19,568 nucleotides of DNA from Bacillota bacterium. GTDB lineage: Bacteria > Bacillota > Negativicutes > Sporomusales > Sporomusaceae. Under the pieces are notes generated by a model. The model made no database searches and was not told the DNA's origin. It saw only the letters and a list, made by a program, of their open reading frames with translations. The position numbers were made by a program, and so were the translations under genes. The stretch is from positions 1 through 19,568 of the forward strand of contig JAEWGR010000136.1 in the NCBI GenBank assembly GCA_023388195.1, given 5' to 3'. Of this stretch, positions 8,882-15,893 are shown piece after piece. Position 1 is the first letter of the stretch. The number at the start of each line of letters is the position of its first letter.

Positions 8882-8895
8882 ATGAATCTAACTGG
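8851..8895 (+). repeat. Perfect 16-bp inverted repeat across the end of the ATP-grasp/HAD gene
   Basis: Positions 8851-8866 and 8880-8895 are perfect reverse complements with a 13-base loop that carries the last sense codons; the stop codon (8879-8881) straddles the loop and the start of the right arm. No T run follows, so it is unlike a standard intrinsic terminator. It could be a transcript-stabilising or partial-attenuation hairpin in the middle of the pathway operon. Confidence 0.75.
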
Positions 8896-8942
8896 CAATT
8901 GCAGCTAATTGCAGTAAATTAATCGAGAAAGGGTGTGACGGC

Positions 8943-9992
8943 ATGAAAAATTGGAAGAAAGTGCTTGCAGCTCCGGCAACCCCTATTTTAGAAGTGATCA
9001 AGATAATCGACGATAGTGCAAGTGGGATTGCTCTCATTGTAGATTCAGATGATCATCTATTGGGAACCGTTACCGATGGTGATATCCGTCGGGCCATTTT
9101 ACGGGGGCGGGCCTTAACCGATCCGGTTGTTTCAATTATGAATGAGAATCCTTCTTTCGCCAGAGTGAATGACGACCGGGAAAGCATTTTTGCGCCGATG
9201 CGGCACAAAGGGATTAAACAAATACCGATCTTAGATGAAAATAGACGTGTTGTCAATTTAATAATGCTAGATGATATGATTAAAACTGCCAAGAAAGAAA
9301 ATTGGGTTGTGTTAATGGCAGGCGGAAAAGGCACAAGGCTATATCCATTGACAAGCGATTGTCCGAAACCACTTTTGCAAGTGGGGGATAAGCCAATCTT
9401 AGAAACAATTCTTGAAAGTTTTATTGGTTATGGCTTCTCCCGCTTTTTTATTTCCGTGAATTACAAAGCGGAAATGATTGAAGAATATTTTGGTGATGGT
9501 TCAAAATGGGGAATCCAAATAGAATATTTACGTGAAAGTGAACAACTCGGTACTGCCGGGGCCTTAAGCCTGCTGCCCTGCTCCACTAAAGAGCCTCTTT
9601 TAGTTATGAATGGCGATTTGTTAACCAAAGTAAATTTTGACCATTTATTAGATTTTCACGATGAGCATCGCGCAGATGCTACCATGTGTGTCCGGGAATA
9701 TAAGGTTCAGGTTCCCTATGGAGTAGTTCAATTAGACAAGCACCGCCTGACCGGTATTGTTGAAAAACCGGTTCAGCAGTTCTTTGTTAGTGCCGGTGTC
9801 TATGTCTTGTCACCGCAGGTGTTAGACATGATCCCTAAAAATAAATATCTTGATATGCCATCTGTTTTTGATCAGTTGATTCAAAAAAAATCCGAAACTG
9901 CCGTTTTTCCGGTTCGGGAATACTGGATTGATATCGGTAGAATAATGGATTTTGAAAAGGCAAATCAGGAATTTGCGGAAGTATTCGTATGA
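8943..9992 (+). CDS. ptmE: CBS-domain sugar-1-phosphate nucleotidyltransferase (PtmE-like)
   Basis: A 349-residue fusion. Two CBS repeats occupy about residues 5-120 (including LIVDSDDHLLGTVTDGDIRRAI), and a nucleotidyltransferase domain starts at about 121, with the signature MAGGKGTRLYPLTSDCPKP, then GTAGAL, VMNGDLL and EYWIDIG near the end. This is the layout of Campylobacter PtmE, which makes GDP-glucosamine from glucosamine-1-phosphate and GTP at the start of the GDP-linked legionaminic route; the CBS pair may sense a nucleotide. The ATG at 8943 has AAAGGGTGTGA upstream. Its stop overlaps the ATG of legF by four bases. Its presence is the main reason to favour GDP-linked rather than UDP-linked intermediates for LegB, LegC and LegG. 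Nucleotide preference itself cannot be read from the sequence. Confidence 0.87.
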   Translation: MKNWKKVLAAPATPILEVIKIIDDSASGIALIVDSDDHLLGTVTDGDIRRAILRGRALTDPVVSIMNENPSFARVNDDRESIFAPMRHKGIKQIPILDENRRVVNLIMLDDMIKTAKKENWVVLMAGGKGTRLYPLTSDCPKPLLQVGDKPILETILESFIGYGFSRFFISVNYKAEMIEEYFGDGSKWGIQIEYLRESEQLGTAGALSLLPCSTKEPLLVMNGDLLTKVNFDHLLDFHDEHRADATMCVREYKVQVPYGVVQLDKHRLTGIVEKPVQQFFVSAGVYVLSPQVLDMIPKNKYLDMPSVFDQLIQKKSETAVFPVREYWIDIGRIMDFEKANQEFAEVFV

Positions 9993-10705
9993 TTTTAGGG
10001 AAAAAGGTCTTAGCTATAATTCCGGCTCGTGGCGGAAGTAAACGTCTGCCTGGTAAAAACTCGAAATTATTGCTGGGGAAACCTGTTATCGCATACTCAA
10101 TTGAAGCGGCCAGAAACTCGCGGTATATCGATGAAGTGCTGGTTTCTACTGACGATCAGACCTTAATTGATATTAGCAAGAAATATAGCGCGTGGGTTCC
10201 TTTTATCCGGCCAAAAGAATTAGCAACCGATGAAGCGACAACTACTGCCGTCTTAGAGCATGCGATTCAATATTGTGGCACGACAGATCGAGGGAGTGAC
10301 TTTGGTTATATTCTTCTCTTGCAGCCAACTTCGCCCTTAAGAACCGCTGCTGATGTGGATAGTGCCTGTGAATTGCTTATCCAAAGCAGTAATAAGGCTG
10401 TGGTATCTGTATGTGAAGCCGAACATAGCCCTTTGTGGACTAACACACTCCCGGCCAATCTATCCATGGCGAATTTTATTCGTGATGAAGTAAAGGGTAT
10501 AAGAAGTCAGGACTTACCTAAATTTTACCGGCTTAATGGAGCTATCTTCCTGTGTGAAACAGAGGTATTTCTTAGGGAAAAAACTTTTTTATTAGAGGAT
10601 CAGGTTATAGCTTATATTATGGATCAGCAAACGTCTGTTGATATTGATTCCATGCTTGATTTCAGATTCTGTGAGTTTTTGCTGTCGAACCAGCCCAACC
10701 TGTGA
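9989..10705 (+). CDS. legF: CMP-nonulosonic acid synthetase (LegF/NeuA family)
   Basis: A 238-residue cytidylyltransferase that activates the nonulosonic acid with CTP, giving the donor used by the Maf transferase. The N terminus has the family signature AIIPARGGSKRLPGKN, followed by PVIAYSIEAA, the metal-linked STDD, LLQPTSPLR with the TSPLR motif, and RLNGAIFLCE near the C terminus. The ATG at 9989 overlaps the ptmE stop (ATGA), and only a weak GGAAG lies upstream, so translation is probably coupled to ptmE. It is the last gene of the plus-strand glycan operon. A strong hairpin between it and the converging glycosyltransferase gene ends the region, although its T-run lies on the minus strand. 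Confidence 0.92.
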   Translation: MILGKKVLAIIPARGGSKRLPGKNSKLLLGKPVIAYSIEAARNSRYIDEVLVSTDDQTLIDISKKYSAWVPFIRPKELATDEATTTAVLEHAIQYCGTTDRGSDFGYILLLQPTSPLRTAADVDSACELLIQSSNKAVVSVCEAEHSPLWTNTLPANLSMANFIRDEVKGIRSQDLPKFYRLNGAIFLCETEVFLREKTFLLEDQVIAYIMDQQTSVDIDSMLDFRFCEFLLSNQPNL

Positions 10706-10755
10706 GGCAAGCGGATTTTTATAAGCGTGCACAGCTTGACGCATATTTGTCGGTG

Positions 10756-10800
10756 AAGAAAAAAACGAGTCCAATAGGCTGCCAATGCCTATTGGACTCG
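10756..10800 (-). terminator. Intrinsic terminator for the minus-strand glycosyltransferase gene
   Basis: A perfect 14-bp stem (10766-10779 with 10787-10800), a 7-base loop and, read on the minus strand, an uninterrupted T run just after the stem (plus-strand A run 10759-10765). It lies just past the stop of the minus-strand gene. On the plus strand the hairpin has no T run, so it would be a weak barrier for the legF transcript. Confidence 0.88.
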
Positions 10801-10807
10801 CTGTCAG

Positions 10808-11857
10808 TTAGTTCAATGCCAGTCTTTTACCGGCAAGCTCATAATCGCCGCATTTCCGGTAATATTCAATAGCCTCTTTTCTAAAGCCGAGAATCTCATG
10901 GATGACACCGATGTTATAGAAAGCCAGATAGGAGTTTACTCCTTTCGTCTTACCTTCCTGCATGGCGGTACAGGCCAGCAAATATTCCACTGCTTTGGCA
11001 AACTGAGCATTGTTCATATAGATTAGCCCCAGCAGGAACCGGAAATCCGGAGAATTATCATAGTACAGGCTATACTTTTCCAGTGTTAGTGCTTCGGCAT
11101 AGCTTTGGCTGTTGATCAGGCTATAGCCATAGCTTTCGACAAGGTCTTCAACATATTCATAGCTAAAGTCAACAGGCAACAATAAGGCCTGCTGGAAGCT
11201 TCTGTTAGCCTGGACATAGTCTTTAGCCAAATAATAAGATTTACCCAGCTGATAGTGAAAGTAAGGATCTTGCGGCTGAGTCTGTATGGCTTGCAGCAGC
11301 AAGGTAATATTCCGATCGAGCTTAGCTTTACTTTTTATGACTTCCTTATTGTAGCCAATGTGCTCTACGGTGATAGTAACAGGCTGAGTCTGATAACTGT
11401 TTCGGCTTCTATGGACAATTTGCTCGTGGATGATACCTTCATAGTGGAAAAACTGCCTGTTGAAAAAACGGCTTATTCTTTCGGTAATCCTTTTTTCGCC
11501 CCATTGGTCTTCGAGCGTGTTAACCCGTTGGATTCGCCCCACTGTCGGAGGGGTCTTGCGGGTAATGCTGACAATACTTTCGTGATTGAACTCGGTTACA
11601 ATCTCGTCGGCATCCAGCACTAGAATCCAGTCGTTACTGGCTTTGGCTAATGAATAGTTGCGGGCCAGGGAAAAGTCATTGCACCAGGTAAAATCATAAA
11701 TCCGGTCTGTAAATTGACAGGCAATTTCCTTGGTTTTGTCGGTGGAACCGGTGTCAATAATAATAATCTCATTTGCTATTTTGTATATAGGCTGCAGGCA
11801 GCTGCTTAAAAATTCTTCTTCATTTTTTACAATCATGCACAAACTGAATTTAGTCAT
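10808..11857 (-). CDS. GT2 family glycosyltransferase with C-terminal TPR repeats (SunS-like)
   Basis: A 349-residue protein. The N-terminal GT-A domain has the family 2 pattern FSLCMIVKNEEEFL, IIIDTGSTDKT and WILVLDADE (the metal-binding DxD), then YEGIIHEQI, seen in the group that includes the peptide S-glycosyltransferase SunS. From about residue 190 the protein is helical, with tetratricopeptide-type repeats such as PYFHYQLGKSYYLAKDYVQANRSFQQAL. An upstream in-frame ATG (11875) has no ribosome binding site, whereas the ATG at 11855-11857 has AGAGGAG five bases away and gives the standard MTKFSLCMIVKNEE start. It sits between the nonulosonic acid genes and flaG, on the opposite strand, with its own terminator. 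It probably adds a further sugar to flagellin or the flagellar glycan; acceptor and sugar are unknown. Confidence 0.87.
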   Translation of the reverse strand: MTKFSLCMIVKNEEEFLSSCLQPIYKIANEIIIIDTGSTDKTKEIACQFTDRIYDFTWCNDFSLARNYSLAKASNDWILVLDADEIVTEFNHESIVSITRKTPPTVGRIQRVNTLEDQWGEKRITERISRFFNRQFFHYEGIIHEQIVHRSRNSYQTQPVTITVEHIGYNKEVIKSKAKLDRNITLLLQAIQTQPQDPYFHYQLGKSYYLAKDYVQANRSFQQALLLPVDFSYEYVEDLVESYGYSLINSQSYAEALTLEKYSLYYDNSPDFRFLLGLIYMNNAQFAKAVEYLLACTAMQEGKTKGVNSYLAFYNIGVIHEILGFRKEAIEYYRKCGDYELAGKRLALN

Positions 11858-12014
11858 GAGATCTCCTCTTATCATAGTTTCCGGATATTTATTGTTAATA
11901 GATTCGCTAATTGATCAGGGTATCCTGCTTTCGTATGTCTTGCAGGACACTAATAAAGAACTAGCCGGCAGAAGGATTTTTTAGCAACAGGTAGTAATTT
12001 TTTTACAATATAGC

Positions 12015-12041
12015 TAAAGAAAAATGAAAAATATTCGATAA
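12015..12041 (+). promoter_or_regulatory. Sigma-28 (FliA/SigD-type) promoter for flaG-fliD
   Basis: TAAA at 12015-12018, a 15-base spacer, then TTCGATAA at 12034-12041, matching the late-flagellar consensus TAAA-N15-GCCGATAA at all four upstream bases and six of eight downstream bases. It lies 35 bases before the flaG ATG, as expected for a late flagellar class promoter. Confidence 0.8.
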
Positions 12042-12076
12042 TATAAATGAAAAAGCATAATTTGAGGTGTTAGTAC

Positions 12077-12433
12077 ATGAATTCATTAAAGCCGGCTGAA
12101 ATTGCTACTGTCTATAATAACAAAGCCTATAATCCGCAGGCAGAGGGAAAGGTTAACGGTACTGTTGAACAGGATCAGTCATCTGTGAAAGAGACTGAGA
12201 ATGCAAGCGACCGTGAAAAGCTGGAAGCAATGTCGGCCGAAATGACAAAATTTATGCAGCTTGCAAACTCGGATATTCAATTTGAACTGCATGAAGAAAC
12301 CAAGAGACTCATTGTACAGGTCGTTGATAGCAAAACTAATACCGTGCTGAAAGAGTTTCCGCCTCATGAATTTTTGGATACGATTGCCAAAATTAGAGAA
12401 TTTGTAGGCTTTTTGCTGGATAAAAAAGCTTAA
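12077..12433 (+). CDS. flaG: Flagellar protein FlaG
   Basis: A 118-residue FlaG-family protein. The N-terminal half is polar and variable. The conserved C-terminal half runs from about residue 72: LQFELHE-like IQFELHEETKRLIVQVVD, then a KEFPPHEFLDTIAKI segment, matching the FlaG pattern of a phi-x-F-x-phi-HE strand followed by an IPPEE/D-type helix. FlaG influences filament length in other bacteria, though its biochemical role is unclear. ATG at 12077 with GAGGTG seven bases upstream. It is the first gene after the sigma-28-like promoter and precedes fliD by 54 bases, the usual order in many flagellated Firmicutes. Confidence 0.92.
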   Translation: MNSLKPAEIATVYNNKAYNPQAEGKVNGTVEQDQSSVKETENASDREKLEAMSAEMTKFMQLANSDIQFELHEETKRLIVQVVDSKTNTVLKEFPPHEFLDTIAKIREFVGFLLDKKA

Positions 12434-12487
12434 CTATTTATAGATGCAGCATGTTGATGCAGGAATCAAATTCAGGAGGGATTTTAG

Positions 12488-14341
12488 ATGGTAATGCGTA
12501 CTTATGGCCTCAGTGGCTCCGGTATGGATGTCGATCAACTTGTTAAAGACTTGATGAAGGCCCGCCGTGCCTCATATGATAAAGTGTGGCAGCAGAAAAC
12601 GCAGGTCGAATGGAAGAAAAAAGATCTTAACACTATCTATTCGCTAACGGAAGAATTCCGTAATAAAACGGTATCCGACTTCAGGAAGCAAAGCAATCTG
12701 TCGCCCAAACTGGTAACCTCGATGAATGATGCTGTTGTCAGTGCTACGGCTAGTGGTGACGCAGCCAATGTCAGTCATAGCGTTATTGTCGACCAGCTGG
12801 CTGATGGGGTTAAGCTTTCCAGCAATGCCGGTATCACAGCAGCAGGCAAACTGAAGACCTCATTGCAGGCGCAGTTCGGTTATGCTGAAGGCACTACTTT
12901 CGATCTTACTGTTAATGGGAAAGCGATTACGGTCGACACAAGCAAGTCCCTGAATGAGGTGGCTATCCAGATTAATAATGCCGGCTTGAATCTCAAAGCC
13001 AATTATGACGCTACGCTGGATCGTTTTTATCTATATACTAATGATACCGGCGCAGCAGCCAATATTGATTTCGGCGGCACCAGTGCTAAAGGGTTGGACT
13101 TCTTATTTGCAAAACTCAAATTAGGCAGTACCAGTACGGTTGTGGATACTACGGGCATGGTGAGCCGCAGTACTACTTTTACAGCCAGTGGAACTGAAAT
13201 TGGACTGGACGATCCAGTTGCCGGGCCGCTAAATTTCACAGTGACCACAAAAGATGGCCCTAAAGCAATCAGCTTTGGCACAGGCACATCGATTAATGAA
13301 TTTCTTAATGAACTCAATACGGCGGTGGGTGATACCGTGGCCACTGTCGATGCTAATGGCCGTATTGTCATAAAAGCCGGCAGTATTGATGATGCCTTCG
13401 CCCTGGAGGGGGATGATGAAGCCTCCACAAGCTTTCTGTCTGACACACTGGGGCTGGTGAGTCTCAGCGAACGCGGGCACAATGCCATTCTTTCCCTTGA
13501 CGGTGTGAAACTGGAGCAAGCGTCCAATACCTTTACTGTTTCCGGGGTTACCTATAATCTGAAATCAGTCAGCTACGCCGATACCAAGGGGAATCCGATC
13601 CCAACCAACATTAACATACAAGCGGACATAGATAAAACAATCGCTACGGTTAAATCCTTTGTTGAGACTTATAATACCTTTCTTTCTGCTTTGAATAACG
13701 AGCTTAATGAAGATAAATACCGTGATTTTACGCCGCTGACCGATGAGCAGAAGGCGGACATGAAAGAAAGCGAGATTAAGGCCTGGGAGGAAAAAGCTAA
13801 AAGCGGTACGCTGCGCCGGGACCCGATTCTGAACGATATGGTAAATAAACTCCGATTGAGCTTTATTGAGCCTATCAGCGGGTTATCAGGAAAATTTCAG
13901 TGTGCTGCCGATATTGGTATTGGAACGGGGAGTTATATCGATGACGAGGGCAAGTTCAACAACGAGTCGGCGTTGGGCGGCAAATTGTATGTGAAGGAGG
14001 CTGACTTACGGACAGCGCTGGAAACAGATCCTGATATTGTATTTAAGATTTTTGGTTCCAGTGGCGATGACATTGCTACCGAAGGGGTGGCCAACCGGGT
14101 TTATGAGCAGATGTACACTTCGCTGCAAAAGCTGCAAACAGAAGCAGGCAGAACGAATATAACCGATACAACAAGTAATTTGGCCAAACGGTTAACTGAT
14201 TATGAGGAACGTTTGACAGCCATGACAAAACGGCTGGCAACGCAGGAATCCCGCTATTATAAGCAGTTTGATGCTATGGAAGCGGCCCTTACCAAATTAA
14301 ATCAGCAAAGCTCCTGGTTATCGCAGCAATCAGGCAGTTAG
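12488..14341 (+). CDS. fliD: Flagellar filament capping protein FliD (HAP2)
   Basis: A 617-residue FliD. It forms the cap at the growing filament tip and helps flagellin fold into place. The N-terminal FliD_N domain opens with YGLSGSGMDVDQLVKDLMKA and a helical coil region up to about residue 100. A variable beta-rich middle part (about 100-370) follows. The FliD_C domain (about 370-610) shows VKSFVETYNTFLSALN, an ISGL/ADIGIGTG stretch, KLYVKEADLRTALETDPDIVFKIFG and a long terminal coiled coil. It is longer than enteric FliD (about 470 residues), the extra length being in the middle, surface-exposed domains. ATG at 12488 has AGGAGGG seven bases upstream; an in-frame ATG two codons later is less well placed. 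The fliT-like gene starts three bases after the stop. Confidence 0.95.
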   Translation: MVMRTYGLSGSGMDVDQLVKDLMKARRASYDKVWQQKTQVEWKKKDLNTIYSLTEEFRNKTVSDFRKQSNLSPKLVTSMNDAVVSATASGDAANVSHSVIVDQLADGVKLSSNAGITAAGKLKTSLQAQFGYAEGTTFDLTVNGKAITVDTSKSLNEVAIQINNAGLNLKANYDATLDRFYLYTNDTGAAANIDFGGTSAKGLDFLFAKLKLGSTSTVVDTTGMVSRSTTFTASGTEIGLDDPVAGPLNFTVTTKDGPKAISFGTGTSINEFLNELNTAVGDTVATVDANGRIVIKAGSIDDAFALEGDDEASTSFLSDTLGLVSLSERGHNAILSLDGVKLEQASNTFTVSGVTYNLKSVSYADTKGNPIPTNINIQADIDKTIATVKSFVETYNTFLSALNNELNEDKYRDFTPLTDEQKADMKESEIKAWEEKAKSGTLRRDPILNDMVNKLRLSFIEPISGLSGKFQCAADIGIGTGSYIDDEGKFNNESALGGKLYVKEADLRTALETDPDIVFKIFGSSGDDIATEGVANRVYEQMYTSLQKLQTEAGRTNITDTTSNLAKRLTDYEERLTAMTKRLATQESRYYKQFDAMEAALTKLNQQSSWLSQQSGS

Positions 14342-14344
14342 GCG

Positions 14345-14683
14345 GTGGCTGAGAAAGTGAAGACTACGCGTCAATTGTGGGAGGATTATCTGTTTTTGAC
14401 CCGGGAAATGATTAAATTTCTCGATCAGGAAGAGATGGAACTCTTTTATGAGCTGCTCGATCAGCGGGAACGGCTGCAAACGGAGTTGGATGGCCGACAA
14501 ATTGATTTTTTACCGCCAGCGCGGGCCAAACAGATGGTGTTTGCGATTCAGCAGGATAACCAGCGGATTATGGTACAACTGCGGGCTATGTTAAATAAAA
14601 CCCAAAATAACCATAACCGGTCCATCTCCTATGACGGCCTCGGAGTAACAGTGTCCGGCATACGGTTTGACAGTAAAAGCTAA
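14345..14683 (+). CDS. fliT: FliT-like flagellar export chaperone candidate
   Basis: A 112-residue, mostly helical protein starting with GTG at 14345, three bases after the fliD stop, so it is probably coupled to fliD. Residues about 8-45 (LWEDYLFLTREMIKFLDQEEMELFYELLDQRERL) have the FliT look: a helix with a Trp, then a LLDxREx-type segment. FliT binds FliD before export and in enteric bacteria also regulates FlhDC. The C-terminal tail (NNHNRSISYDGLGVTVSGIRFDSKS) is predicted to be less helical and is typical of Firmicute versions. Identity rests on size, pattern and position; FliT diverges fast in sequence. The usual fliS gene, often found here, is not present. Confidence 0.65.
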   Translation: MAEKVKTTRQLWEDYLFLTREMIKFLDQEEMELFYELLDQRERLQTELDGRQIDFLPPARAKQMVFAIQQDNQRIMVQLRAMLNKTQNNHNRSISYDGLGVTVSGIRFDSKS

Positions 14684-14698
14684 GATAAGGAGACAGCA

Positions 14699-15292
14699 AT
14701 GGCTATACTACCGGTAACGTATCGGACTGACTATCAGCAGAGCCCTGCCGGGAGCGGCCAGCCGCGGCAGGCCGGTGCAGTTTTTTATCCGTCCACAGCA
14801 GCGCTTAATAAAGAAGTGGCTGGTTTGAATACTGCTACTACTAATTTGCAGTCCGCACTCAAGGCGTTTAATAAAGGTGGCTTGCTTGACAATATGTATC
14901 AGAGCTCACCGACTGATTCGCTGTATAACTTTAAACTGCTGAGTTCCACTGACAAACTTGTCCGCGCTTATAACCAGGCGAATGAAGCATTAAAGTCGTA
15001 TGGTTATTTAAACAGTGAAGGTACTAAATTACTGCAGCAGGTACAAGCTGCGCTACAAGGGCCGGCTGCGGAAAAATTGGAGAGTATTGGCTTAGCGCTG
15101 GATCAGGCAACAGGCAATATGAAGTTCAACGAACGACGCTTTCGCGAAGCCTCTGCAGAAGATCCGGCAGCAGTTCGCAAGCAACTGGTTGGCGACAAGG
15201 CTTTGGTACCTATACTCAACAGTGTGGTTCAGTCTGTGCTGGAAAAACAGGCTAAATCCTACTTTAACTCCAGCTTTGTCACGTATGTGTAA
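14699..15292 (+). CDS. Flagellar-region protein resembling the FliD C-terminal core
   Basis: A 197-residue protein not matched to a named family. The N terminus is disordered-looking (rich in Q, P, S, G). From about residue 65 it is helical, with a pattern like FliD_C: LVRAYNQANEALKSYG (compare FVETYNTFLSALN in the FliD encoded just upstream), then SIGLALDQATGNMKFNERRFREASAEDPAAVRKQLVG (compare the IGIGTG...KLYVKEADLRTALETDPDIVFKIF segment of FliD). It lacks the FliD N-terminal D0 helix and the middle domains. ATG at 14699 follows a TAAGGAGA ribosome binding site and lies 15 bases after the fliT-like stop, so it belongs to the same operon. It could be a secreted filament or cap component, or a chaperone-binding paralogue; function is unknown. 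A strong terminator follows. Confidence 0.8.
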   Translation: MAILPVTYRTDYQQSPAGSGQPRQAGAVFYPSTAALNKEVAGLNTATTNLQSALKAFNKGGLLDNMYQSSPTDSLYNFKLLSSTDKLVRAYNQANEALKSYGYLNSEGTKLLQQVQAALQGPAAEKLESIGLALDQATGNMKFNERRFREASAEDPAAVRKQLVGDKALVPILNSVVQSVLEKQAKSYFNSSFVTYV

Positions 15293-15326
15293 GTAAGTTG
15301 GCTCCAGTTATTTGTCCAATAAACAG

Positions 15327-15370
15327 AAGTCCTGTGCCTGCTAAGTTTCTCTGACAGGCACAGGACTTTT
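15327..15370 (+). terminator. Intrinsic terminator of the flaG-fliD operon
   Basis: A perfect 14-bp stem (15327-15340 with 15355-15368), a 14-base loop, and TTTT overlapping the end (15367-15370). It lies 34 bases after the stop of the FliD-core-like gene, closing the flagellar transcription unit. Confidence 0.88.
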
Positions 15371-15504
15371 CGAGGTTCAGGGGGCAGGAATTACGATTGC
15401 ATTTATCGGGATTGGATATTTGGGGCGTTAAGGGTCAAAGGACAGCGCGCTATACCTGCAGTGCCAGGGATCCTAAACAGCAGCGAAAAGGCGGAGAGAC
15501 TACA

Positions 15505-15750
15505 TTGAGAGAACTAACCAGAGAATCTTGCCAGGAACAACTGGAATGGACCCGCCGCCGGCTGGAAGCACTGGACAAAATTGAGTCTAAGCTGCAAGCC
15601 ATGCGGCAACTGGCTGTCTATGCCGCCGGCAGGACTCTTGCCGGGGAAGAAGCGTCACGTATACAGGTATTGATGGATAGCCTGCAGGCTGAGGTACAGG
15701 CCCTGGATCAGGCCACCCAATGGCAGCAGCGGGTTGAATCTGCTCATTAG
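15505..15750 (+). CDS. Small helical protein resembling the flagellin D1 segment
   Basis: An 81-residue protein, almost entirely helical and charged. The frame is open further upstream, to an ATT- or TTG-type start at 15397, but those extra residues look non-coding and lack a ribosome binding site. The TTG at 15505 has GGAGAG seven bases upstream. The segment ALDKIESKLQAMRQLAVYAAGRTLAGEEASRIQVLMDSLQAEVQALDQAT strongly recalls the flagellin N-terminal D1 coil, where LQRxRELAVQAANGTxS-x-ExxxIQxEVxxLxxEIDxI is typical. Similar small proteins with this pattern occur near flagellar genes in other clostridial genomes, as far as I recall. It could bind flagellin chaperones such as FliS or FliW. This is an inference from pattern; the gene sits after a terminator and no promoter is clear. 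Confidence 0.65.
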   Translation: MRELTRESCQEQLEWTRRRLEALDKIESKLQAMRQLAVYAAGRTLAGEEASRIQVLMDSLQAEVQALDQATQWQQRVESAH

Positions 15751-15779
15751 TCGGCTACAGACAAACAGGAAGTAAAAAA

Positions 15780-15802
15780 GAGGCAACCCGAATGAGTGCC
15801 TC
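15780..15802 (-). terminator. Minus-strand-oriented terminator-like hairpin
   Basis: GAGGCA/TGCCTC stem (15780-15785 with 15797-15802), 11-base loop. On the plus strand it lacks a T run; on the minus strand it is followed at once by T6 (plus-strand A run 15774-15779). No minus-strand gene is visible to its right, so its client is unknown; it may act only weakly for the small gene on the left. Confidence 0.5.
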
Positions 15803-15859
15803 CTAGTCTCTATTAAACAAATGATAAATATAAAAAAATGTAAATAATAGGAAATTGAA

Positions 15860-15893
15860 ATGCCTGCCCGTTTATTCGGCAGGCATGATTTTT
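15860..15893 (+). terminator. Intrinsic terminator-like hairpin
   Basis: A perfect 9-bp stem (15860-15868 with 15878-15886), a 9-base loop and a T-rich tail (15889-15893). It could end transcription of the 81-residue gene, about 110 bases upstream. The hairpin overlaps the start of a doubtful short reading frame. Confidence 0.7.

Noticed and set aside
11858..11875. Upstream ATG for the minus-strand glycosyltransferase
   Set aside because: It contains the ribosome binding site of the downstream ATG within its coding part and has none of its own.
13027..13527. 166-residue minus-strand reading frame inside fliD
   Set aside because: It is antisense to a clear FliD coding region, has low-complexity composition and no ribosome binding site.
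15397..15504. Upstream extension of the 81-residue small gene
   Set aside because: The added residues look random (WGVKGQRTARYTCSARDPKQ) and no ribosome binding site precedes them.
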